A stretch of DNA of 13,033 bases from an uncultured Bacteroides sp. (GTDB lineage: Bacteria > Bacteroidota > Bacteroidia > Bacteroidales > Bacteroidaceae): the NCBI GenBank assembly GCA_900557355.1, contig USSR01000125.1, positions 1 to 13,033 of the forward strand, given 5' to 3'. The notes under the pieces are model-generated. The model did not search any database and was not told where the DNA came from. It saw nothing but the letters and a program-made list of their open reading frames with translations. The first letter of the stretch is position 1. Each line of letters begins with the position of its first letter. Shown here piece after piece: positions 6,032 to 13,033 of this stretch. Both the position numbers and the translations under genes were made by a program.

Positions 6032-9000
6032 ATGAAAAACAAGTGTTTTGTATGGCTAATGGCTATACTGTTGATGGTTCCTATCGGACTGTCTGCACAA
6101 GAGATTACTGTTAAAGGTAATGTGACAGACTCCACGGGAGAAGGTGTTATCGGTGCATCCGTTGTAGAAAAGGGTAATGCAGGTAACGGAACGATTACCG
6201 ATATAAACGGTGATTTTACTCTGAAGGTCAGTGGCAAAGGTAAGAAACTGGTTATCTCATATATAGGTATGCAGGCCCAGGAGATAGATGCCGTTGCCGG
6301 GAAGACGCTGAGTATTAAGCTTCAGGACGACTCTAAAATGTTGGATGAAGTAGTCGTTGTAGGTTACGGTACGATGAAGAAGAAAGACCTGACCGGTTCT
6401 GTTTCTTCTATGAACGACAAGGTACTGAAAGATATCCCTGTAACTTCTGCCTTGCAGGCTATGAGCGGACATCTGGCAGGTGTGAACGTAACGGTAACGG
6501 ACGGTTCTCCCGATGCCGAAATCAAAGTACGTGTACGCGGTGGTGGTTCTATTACCCAGGATAATTCTCCGCTTTATATCGTAGATGGCTTTATCGTGAA
6601 GAATATTAATGATATTCCTCCCGGTGACATCCAGGATATCAGTGTATTGAAAGATGCTTCTTCTACGGCAATCTATGGTGCCAAGGGTGCTAATGGTGTA
6701 GTTCTGGTGACTACAAAGAGTGGTAAAGCCGGTAAGACAGTGGTAGATGTGAATTCTTATGTTGGTATAAAGAAAACCTACAATCTGACGGATGTCCTTT
6801 CTCCTTATGAATATGTATATTATCAGAAGGAAATCGATTCGAGCCCGAATGTATCCAGTGCAGGCTTCTACAGCATGTATGGTATGTGGGATGATATAGA
6901 CCTTTACAAATACCGTGAAGGTATCGACTGGCAGGATCAGCTATACGGCAATACCGGTGTACAGAAGAATTTCAATGTATCGCTTTCGGGTGGTACGGAA
7001 ACTATGCGCTACAATATCAGTTATACACGTGATGATGAAGATTACATCATGTTGAACTCTAACTATGTACGTGATAACTTCAACATTAAGCTGAATAAAT
7101 CTTTTGGTAAAGTCATTGATCTGGACGTTACAGCCCGTACTACGAATACGGTGATTGATGGTCCCGACGTATCCGGTGGACGTAAGCTCCGTGATGGTGT
7201 CAAGTATGCTCCGGTAAAGAGTATAACGACTTTGTCTATGGAGAACCTGGTGGGTACCAGCGAAGAGCTCGACTGGGCAGAATCTGCTAGTATGTTGAAT
7301 GATCCGATTTACAACATTACCAATGAGTTTAAGAAACAGTACTCATTTGTTAATTCTTATAATGTCGGTTTGACATTCCATATCATCAAAGGTTTGGATT
7401 ATCGTGTTCAGGGTAGCTACTCTTACGAGAAAGCACATACGGATAATATCTGGTTGAAGAAGACCGGTGAATCTAATGCTAATGGTGGACAGCCCGTTGC
7501 CAAACGTGAATATACCGATGGTTATCGTTTTACGATACAGAATCATCTGACGTATGATTTTACGGTTGCAAAAGATCACCGTTTCAATATTATGTTTGGA
7601 CAGGAGATTTTCTCCGGTAAATCGGACAAGATGACCCTTCAATCCAAATTCTTCCCGAAGGACTTTACAGCAGAACAAGTATTGGCTATGTGGAATTATG
7701 GTGAACCGTTGCCTACTTATAATGATATAGGTGAGCCGTCGCGTACCTCTTCTTTCTTCGGTCGTCTGAACTATACGTTGAAAGACCGTTATTATCTGAC
7801 TTTCACAGCTCGTGAAGATGGTACAAACGTATTTGCTCCGGGCAAACAATGGGGTTTCTTCCCCGCTGGTGCTTTGGCATGGCGTCTGTCTGAGGAGCCT
7901 TTTATGGAAGCTACTAAAAGTTGGCTTTCTAATGCTAAGCTTCGTTTAAGTTACGGACAGGTAGGTAATGCACGTGTAGGTTCTTACTGGCGTCAGCAAT
8001 ACAGTTTCGAAAGCTCTGCAAACAGACTCTACTATATCGGTGAGAAAGTGCAAAGTGGTTTGAAACCAACCAATACACTCCGTAACGAGAACCTGACTTG
8101 GGAAACCAAGACTTCTGCCAACATCGGTTTGGATCTGGGATTCTTTAATGATAAAGTGAATGTGGTAATCGATGCTTATAAGGATGTAACTAAGGATTTG
8201 ATTCTGGCTGTGGATATCCCGACTCATTCCGGTTACGGCACTCAATACCGCAACCTGGGACAGACTACTAACAAAGGTGTGGAGTTGACAGCTAACTGGT
8301 ATGCCGTTGAAACTAAGGACTTCAACTTGTCATTGGGTTTCAATATCTCTTTCAACCGCAATACTGTTGACAAACTGGATGGTTCCGACTCTATGATTGC
8401 TACTTCCGGTTGGGGAGTAAGTATCGGTTCGGATGATTATCGTGCCATTGTAGGTAAATCCATTGGTCAGATCTATGGTTACAAACAAGATGGTTTCTAT
8501 TCTTTCGATGACTTTACTTTTAACGAAGAAACGAAACGTTGGATCATCAAACCGGGTGTAGCCGATTGTAGTGATATTATTGCAACCAGCGGTAACTGGT
8601 TTGGTCCTGGACACATGAAACTAAAGAAATTGACGGATGATGGTTCTGATAAAGTCACTACGAATGACCGTACCGTCATTGGTAATGCCATGCCGAAACA
8701 TACTGGTGGTTTCAATATCAATGCGGACTATAAAGGCATCGACTTTGGTGTACAGTTCAACTGGAGTTATGGTAATGACATTCTGAATGCCAATAAAATA
8801 GATAATACTACGTATGCAGGTTCCAAGAAGTATCAGAATCTGAGTAGCGATATGGCCTTGGATAAGCGTTTTACCACTATCGATCCTGAAACCGGTTACA
8901 ATATCATGTATGGTGAATATGCGAATCCGGCACGTTTGCAGGAAATCAATCAGAATGCTACGATCTGGCATCCATTGATGAACTCTACGGTCATGACGGA

Positions 9001-9262
9001 CTATGCTATCGAAGATGGTTCATTCCTTCGCTTGAGTAATCTTACAATCGGTTATACTTTACCGAAGGCTTGGACTAAGAAGTTCCTGGTTGAGAAGTTG
9101 CGTGTATACTTCACTGGTTACAACCTGCATTGTTGGACAAAGTATTCCGGACAAGATCCTGAGGTAGATACCCGTCGTAGCACTCCATTGACCCCGGGTG
9201 TTGACTACTCTGCTTACCCGAAAGCTCATTCATTCTTATTTGGTATTAACCTGACACTCTAA
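6032..9262 (+). CDS. SusC/RagA-family TonB-dependent outer membrane transporter
   Basis: A TonB-dependent importer, 1076 aa from the ATG at 6032. That start is chosen because a clean signal peptide follows (about 1-22, MKNKCFVWLM to GLSA) and because the longer frame begins with a TTG at 5960 upstream of the predicted transcription start. After the signal peptide come a carboxypeptidase-regulatory-like domain (about 24-98, VKGNVTDSTGEGVIGASV), the SusC/RagA signature DEVVVVGYGTMKKKDLTGSV (105-124, TonB box area), a plug with DIQDISVLKDASSTAIYG (199-216) and NGVVLVTTKSG, then the 22-strand-type barrel ending FLFGINLTL. No extra N-terminal anti-sigma-interacting (STN) domain is present, so control by an ECF sigma/anti-sigma pair is unlikely; this fits a hybrid two-component system. 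Expected cargo is homogalacturonan oligosaccharide, judged from the lyase and esterase next door. The SusD gene starts 7 bp after its stop. Confidence 0.95.
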   Translation: MKNKCFVWLMAILLMVPIGLSAQEITVKGNVTDSTGEGVIGASVVEKGNAGNGTITDINGDFTLKVSGKGKKLVISYIGMQAQEIDAVAGKTLSIKLQDDSKMLDEVVVVGYGTMKKKDLTGSVSSMNDKVLKDIPVTSALQAMSGHLAGVNVTVTDGSPDAEIKVRVRGGGSITQDNSPLYIVDGFIVKNINDIPPGDIQDISVLKDASSTAIYGAKGANGVVLVTTKSGKAGKTVVDVNSYVGIKKTYNLTDVLSPYEYVYYQKEIDSSPNVSSAGFYSMYGMWDDIDLYKYREGIDWQDQLYGNTGVQKNFNVSLSGGTETMRYNISYTRDDEDYIMLNSNYVRDNFNIKLNKSFGKVIDLDVTARTTNTVIDGPDVSGGRKLRDGVKYAPVKSITTLSMENLVGTSEELDWAESASMLNDPIYNITNEFKKQYSFVNSYNVGLTFHIIKGLDYRVQGSYSYEKAHTDNIWLKKTGESNANGGQPVAKREYTDGYRFTIQNHLTYDFTVAKDHRFNIMFGQEIFSGKSDKMTLQSKFFPKDFTAEQVLAMWNYGEPLPTYNDIGEPSRTSSFFGRLNYTLKDRYYLTFTAREDGTNVFAPGKQWGFFPAGALAWRLSEEPFMEATKSWLSNAKLRLSYGQVGNARVGSYWRQQYSFESSANRLYYIGEKVQSGLKPTNTLRNENLTWETKTSANIGLDLGFFNDKVNVVIDAYKDVTKDLILAVDIPTHSGYGTQYRNLGQTTNKGVELTANWYAVETKDFNLSLGFNISFNRNTVDKLDGSDSMIATSGWGVSIGSDDYRAIVGKSIGQIYGYKQDGFYSFDDFTFNEETKRWIIKPGVADCSDIIATSGNWFGPGHMKLKKLTDDGSDKVTTNDRTVIGNAMPKHTGGFNINADYKGIDFGVQFNWSYGNDILNANKIDNTTYAGSKKYQNLSSDMALDKRFTTIDPETGYNIMYGEYANPARLQEINQNATIWHPLMNSTVMTDYAIEDGSFLRLSNLTIGYTLPKAWTKKFLVEKLRVYFTGYNLHCWTKYSGQDPEVDTRRSTPLTPGVDYSAYPKAHSFLFGINLTL

Positions 9263-9269
9263 AAAACTA

Positions 9270-11291
9270 ATGATCATGAAGAAATTATATATATTAACTT
9301 TGGCAGCTGCCATGCTGATCACTACTTCATGTGATGATTTCCTGGCAACTGACACCCCCTCCAAACAAAGTAACACAAATGTGTTCAATACCGAGGCTAT
9401 GGCCGAGGCTGCCCTGATGGGAGTTTATGCTACCATGTCCGATACGTATGTTTACGGACAGAAAATATTTGTGAACTGGCAGAATATCAGTGATACGGAA
9501 AATTGTAACCTTTATCTGACTAACTATAAAGAAGTAAATAGCGACTATGGTCAGAACCACTATTATGGTAATTCCGGCAACTCTACCACTCGTTGGAACA
9601 ATATCTTCCGTTTTGCAGAACTTGCTTCTGCTGCCGTAGAAGGAATGCGTGGAGGTGAATTGCTGAAGACAAATCCGACTGTCGGTAAGCCGTTATTAGG
9701 TGAAGCTTTGGCTCTGAGAGCATTGGCTTATTTTGAATTGGTGCGTATCTATGGAGATATTCCTTATAAGAAAACAACTTCCAATTCTGACCTTTCCAAT
9801 GTATATATCGGTAAGATCGACCGTGATACTGTATATGCCGACCTTGTGAAGAACTTGCAGGAAGCCATCGAATACCTGCCTTGGTTAGGTAGTGGTAAAG
9901 CTTCTACTGCTGAACGTATCAGCAAAGGTTTTGCTAAAGGCCTGTTGGCACGTGTGGCCTTATTCGCAGGTGGATGGTCGTTGCGTGATGGTAATCAATT
10001 CCCTGATATGCAGCTGGAGAAGCATCCTACCATCCCTGAAATGAATGGATATTATGTAGGTCGTGTGAAGAACTATAAAGAGTACTATGAAATAGCAGCT
10101 AAACAATGTGCTGAAATTCTGGGTGATCCTGAGAATCCGCATCAATTGGATCCTGACTTTGAGAATATCTGGAAAACGGTAAATCATCTGGATCAGAATC
10201 CTTATAATGAAAATCTTTATGAAGTTGGTTTAGGTGTAGGTAATACCGGTGACGTGGGCACTCTGATGGGTTGGGAAGTTCAACAAGGCTCTATGTACGG
10301 ACAGCAAGGTATGGGTAGTAGCTATGTTACTTCTACAATTTATTACTTCTATTCTTTTGGTAAGACGGATAAGCGCCGTGACGTTACATTGACTTTCGGT
10401 CGCTGGCGTAAAGAGAATTATGAGGATTTGAGTCTGAATGCTACGAATGTACACTATGCTAAATGGCGTATGTACTGGACCAGTGAAACCTATCGTGCCC
10501 TTCACCTGGCTGCTGCCGGCCGTGTGGCTACCGGTATCAACTGGATTGTAATGCGTTATTCTGATATTTATCTGATGTTTGCTGAGGCTATGAATGAGCT
10601 TTACGGACCGGATCATCAGAATACAACGGCAGGTATGACAGCCCGTCAAGCTCTGGAAAAAGTACGTGAACGTGCATTTGGATCCGGTTCTTCTGAAATT
10701 GCGAAGTATGATTCTGACTTCTTCAATGCTATTGTGAATGAACGTGCCTGGGAATTTGGTGGTGAAGGTGTTCGTAAAATGGACCTGATTCGTTGGGGGC
10801 TGTTGGATAGTAAGATTGAAGCTATGAAAGAAAGCCTTTGCCTGATGCTTGATAACCAACATCCGGTGACCATCTTTGATAAGACTTATCAGCCTTCGGA
10901 TTTCCCGACTGTATTGTACTATAAGATGCGGACAGATGATAAACTGTATGTAGATTATTCATCACCCAATTATTATCAGGAACTGGGTACGGCTCCTGCA
11001 GGCTATGAAAAGATTGACTGGTTTCCGAAAACTTATGCAAAACCTGAAACCGGGTCAGGCACTACTTATCGTGACGAACTTGCCAAGATTCTGGTAATGG
11101 CTACCGGTATCAATGCATCTTACGACTATAGTGCATTACTGGGAAAACTGAAGAATGGTGGTGAGATTGGTGATATGTTGAAACAATATCCTATTGGCAA
11201 CGGAACTTGTAACTATCGTCATCCTTATGCTATCTATGATACGGATATTTATCAGTCCAAGGGTTTTTTGGTAAATTCCTATGGTTATTAA
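9270..11291 (+). CDS. SusD/RagB-family surface glycan-binding lipoprotein
   Basis: A 673-aa surface lipoprotein that should cap the SusC barrel and deliver glycan to it. The signal peptide ends in a lipobox at Cys21 (ITTSC) followed by DDF; acidic residues there match the Bacteroidota surface-export signal. Family marks are the TPR-like helix LGEALALRALAYFELVRIYG (143-162) with DIPY, the SusD_RagB part with MRYSDIYLMFAEAMNE (428-443), and NERAWEFGGEGVRKMDLIRW (490-509). The protein is longer than most SusD proteins (usually about 500-600 aa). Roughly 135 residues (511-645) sit between DLIRWG and the C-terminal HPYAIYDTDI segment, where the family is often shorter. The ATG at 9276 (codon 3) is an equally good start. 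It is co-transcribed with SusC (7-bp gap) and ends with tandem TAA stops. Confidence 0.94.
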   Translation: MIMKKLYILTLAAAMLITTSCDDFLATDTPSKQSNTNVFNTEAMAEAALMGVYATMSDTYVYGQKIFVNWQNISDTENCNLYLTNYKEVNSDYGQNHYYGNSGNSTTRWNNIFRFAELASAAVEGMRGGELLKTNPTVGKPLLGEALALRALAYFELVRIYGDIPYKKTTSNSDLSNVYIGKIDRDTVYADLVKNLQEAIEYLPWLGSGKASTAERISKGFAKGLLARVALFAGGWSLRDGNQFPDMQLEKHPTIPEMNGYYVGRVKNYKEYYEIAAKQCAEILGDPENPHQLDPDFENIWKTVNHLDQNPYNENLYEVGLGVGNTGDVGTLMGWEVQQGSMYGQQGMGSSYVTSTIYYFYSFGKTDKRRDVTLTFGRWRKENYEDLSLNATNVHYAKWRMYWTSETYRALHLAAAGRVATGINWIVMRYSDIYLMFAEAMNELYGPDHQNTTAGMTARQALEKVRERAFGSGSSEIAKYDSDFFNAIVNERAWEFGGEGVRKMDLIRWGLLDSKIEAMKESLCLMLDNQHPVTIFDKTYQPSDFPTVLYYKMRTDDKLYVDYSSPNYYQELGTAPAGYEKIDWFPKTYAKPETGSGTTYRDELAKILVMATGINASYDYSALLGKLKNGGEIGDMLKQYPIGNGTCNYRHPYAIYDTDIYQSKGFLVNSYGY

Positions 11292-11314
11292 TAAACGGAC
11301 AACAGAATTAAAAA

Positions 11315-12913
11315 ATGAAGATTATGAAACTTAAAAGCATATTCGCATCCCTTGTCATGACAGCCGCACTCTTTTCTTCGTGCGACCGTGACGTAAACGA
11401 TTGGGAAGTGGCCACCGGTGAGAACCGTTTGTTTAAGCCTTTGATTTTCGAGGCAAGTACGTTGAAGCCTACTTCCATTCAGATTAAACACACTAAAGTA
11501 GTTGACGCTGCTAACTATGTATTTGAATTCAGTAAAGATGCCGACTTTGCAACGATTGACAAATCTGTTGTTATTCTGGCTGATACTCTGACTCCGTTTG
11601 CAGATTCAAATACAGCGATGAAAGTAGAATACCGTACTTGGTTTGAAGGGCTTGATGGTACTACCAATTATTGGGTACGTATGCATGCTGAGAATGCAGA
11701 TGCATCATTAAAGTCAAAGTTGAGCTCATTTACCTTTATCACTCCGGCGGAACAAATATTCAGGAGTTACAGACCTACAGTTAATAGCCTGACTTTCCTT
11801 TGGGAAGAGACAGATCGGGTTACGAATCTTGTATTGATGAATGAAGATAGTACAGTAGTTGAAAACCGTGTGCTGACTACTGCTGAGATACAGAATGCTG
11901 CTGCAACATTTGAAGGCCTGGATATGGGAGTACCTTATATTGCTCAGATTTTCTACAATGAAGTATTGCGTGGAACACTGAATACGAAAACTTCAGGTTC
12001 GTCCGGCAGTCTTATTTTTAATATTAATATTCCTGGCATTACTGCTGAGGATATATCAACGGCTTTGGCAGGACATGCTGCTGAAGGGACTAAAAAAGTT
12101 ACTGTGAATTTTGCCTCTGGTATGGAATTTAATATGGAGGGAACCATTACAATTCCAACAGGTATACAGGATATTAGTTTTGTTGGTTCGGAAAATGCAA
12201 ATGGTAAGTTGTCTCAATTGAATAAAGTTTATTTTGCTATCGAAAGCGAAGTGAATGATGTTAATTTTGAATACCTCAGCATGAACTCCGATGGTGGATT
12301 TATGTTCCAAGTAGGTGCGCAGAAGTTCCACGATATTACTTTTGAAGGCTGTGAAGTGAAACAAGTTAATTCTGCTGTCCGTCTCCATAGTGGTGCAGAA
12401 GGTAATAGTGTCAACTTCAATAACTGTTGGGTATCGAACACTGGTGGTTGGAGTTTCCTCAATGTAGGTTCAGGCTGTACAATTCCTGCTATCAATGTTA
12501 CGAATAGTACATTGACTGAATTCAACACCCGTATTGCCGATATACGTGTGAAGACTGATATCAAATTCAAGAATGTGACTTTGGTAAATATTGCAGAGAA
12601 GATGACTCACCTTTGGTTACTTGACAACAACTCCAAACCGACTGTGACTATTGAAAACTGTATTTTTGCCGGTCCTAATGGTGGTCAGAAGCTGCACTCT
12701 ACGAATGGTAACTATAGCAATGTTACTATTTCCTATGGTGGTTCTTACAAGACAAATGATTTAATAGAAGATTCTCGTCCGCTGGATGATATTACGGTTG
12801 TAAACCTGGATATCTATGGCTTGTTTGTAGATCCTGCCAATGGCGATTTCCACATCAAACAAGGTGCTGGATTTGCAGGAACCGGAGTAGCGGGAGACCC
12901 GAGATGGTTTTAA
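11315..12913 (+). CDS. Surface lipoprotein with Fn3 domains and beta-helix (DUF4957/DUF5123-like), probable pectin-binding protein
   Basis: A 532-aa lipoprotein with its lipobox at Cys23 (LFSSC) followed by DRD, consistent with surface display. Two fibronectin type III-like domains span about 37-143 (LKPTSIQIKH, YVFEFSKDADF, TNYWVRMHAE) and 150-225 (SLTFLWEETDRVTNLVL). Residues about 230-530 have repeating short strands and turns (ITFEGCEVKQ, VNFNNCWVSN, INVTNSTLTE, IKFKNVTLVN, VTIENCIFAG), the pattern of a right-handed beta-helix. The end, FHIKQGAGFAGTGVAGDPRW, is typical of DUF5123. No CE8 catalytic motif (QDT, DYFYG, LGRPW) and no PL1 WSVDE or SRVPR-like segment is present, so it is probably non-catalytic. 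As third gene after SusCD, 23 bp downstream, it holds the position of a surface glycan-binding protein. Pectin binding is inference; a cryptic enzyme is the alternative. Confidence 0.85.
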   Translation: MKIMKLKSIFASLVMTAALFSSCDRDVNDWEVATGENRLFKPLIFEASTLKPTSIQIKHTKVVDAANYVFEFSKDADFATIDKSVVILADTLTPFADSNTAMKVEYRTWFEGLDGTTNYWVRMHAENADASLKSKLSSFTFITPAEQIFRSYRPTVNSLTFLWEETDRVTNLVLMNEDSTVVENRVLTTAEIQNAAATFEGLDMGVPYIAQIFYNEVLRGTLNTKTSGSSGSLIFNINIPGITAEDISTALAGHAAEGTKKVTVNFASGMEFNMEGTITIPTGIQDISFVGSENANGKLSQLNKVYFAIESEVNDVNFEYLSMNSDGGFMFQVGAQKFHDITFEGCEVKQVNSAVRLHSGAEGNSVNFNNCWVSNTGGWSFLNVGSGCTIPAINVTNSTLTEFNTRIADIRVKTDIKFKNVTLVNIAEKMTHLWLLDNNSKPTVTIENCIFAGPNGGQKLHSTNGNYSNVTISYGGSYKTNDLIEDSRPLDDITVVNLDIYGLFVDPANGDFHIKQGAGFAGTGVAGDPRWF

Positions 12914-12953
12914 TAAGTAGGTATTAGATTCAGGATAAGATTCTCTCAAAAAG

Positions 12954-12985
12954 GAAAGTCCGGACTTTTTTAAGCCCGGACTTTC
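12954..12985. terminator. Intrinsic terminator after the transport operon, possibly bidirectional
   Basis: GAAAGTCCGG-A-CTT (12954-12967) pairs with AAG-C-CCGGACTTTC (12972-12985) with a single A-C mismatch and a TTTT loop. On the + strand TGTTT follows. On the minus strand the stem is followed by CTTTTTGAG, from AAAAAGG at 12948-12954, so it could also stop a convergent transcript. Confidence 0.82.
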
Positions 12986-13005
12986 TGTTTAAATGCTTAT
13001 CATTA

Positions 13006-13033
13006 ATCATTTTTTCCCTTCTTTGTATTCCGA
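13006..13033 (+). promoter_or_regulatory. Possible third copy of the pyrimidine box, cut by the window end
   Basis: ATCATTTTTTCC (13006-13017) matches ATCAGTTTTTCC at 2838-2849 in 11 of 12 bases and is followed by more C and T (CTTCTTTG). It lies just after the operon terminator, where the promoter of a next + strand gene would be. Low complexity makes a chance match possible. Confidence 0.3.

Noticed and set aside
1..13033. tRNA, rRNA, riboswitches, insertion sequences or attachment sites
   Set aside because: I saw no cloverleaf-like segment, rRNA core sequence, transposase motif, terminal inverted repeats or target duplications. Coding is dense and uniform across the window.

Overview
This window looks like part of a pectin (homogalacturonan) polysaccharide utilisation locus (PUL) from a gut-type Bacteroidota, most likely Bacteroides or a close relative. 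The signs are a SusC/SusD pair, lipoproteins with an acidic residue just after the lipobox cysteine, near absence of Shine-Dalgarno sequences, -7 elements of the TAnnTTTG type, and moderate GC content. All six complete genes are on the + strand. The species cannot be named from the sequence alone.

Layout. 1-269 is a non-coding or gene-edge region. It holds five phased ATATAGA repeats and a promoter candidate, followed by an 801-aa TonB-plug/outer-membrane beta-barrel protein (270-2675). Three consecutive hairpins, the last terminator-like, close that unit (2681-2777). A pyrimidine-rich box and core promoter (2821-2885) precede a two-gene operon: a PL1-type pectate lyase (2914-4464) and a CE8 pectin methylesterase (4495-5796). 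A strong hairpin terminator (5848-5878) ends it. A second, matching box and core promoter (5910-5976) precede a three-gene operon: SusC-like transporter (6032-9262), SusD-like lipoprotein (9270-11291) and a two-Fn3 plus beta-helix lipoprotein of the DUF4957/DUF5123 kind (11315-12913). A possibly bidirectional terminator (12954-12985) follows. The window ends inside what may be a third copy of the box.

How the genes work together (inference from family knowledge). The beta-helix lipoprotein and SusD would capture homogalacturonan at the cell surface, and SusC would import it with TonB energy. CE8 would remove methyl esters, and PL1 would cleave the de-esterified chain by beta-elimination. Both enzymes carry ordinary signal peptides without a lipobox, so they are probably periplasmic. 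No surface endo-enzyme, GH28, GH105 or regulator is in the window, so the locus probably continues on one or both sides.

The most interesting observation is regulatory. The enzyme operon and the transport operon share a bipartite promoter module with exactly the same internal spacing (32 bp from the start of AGTTTTT to the start of the CACnTTTG element) and no recognisable -33 element. This suggests one activator, perhaps a hybrid two-component system, co-regulating both units. The first gene has a quite different upstream region and may not belong to the same regulon. I did not find a clearly novel enzymatic or defence system.
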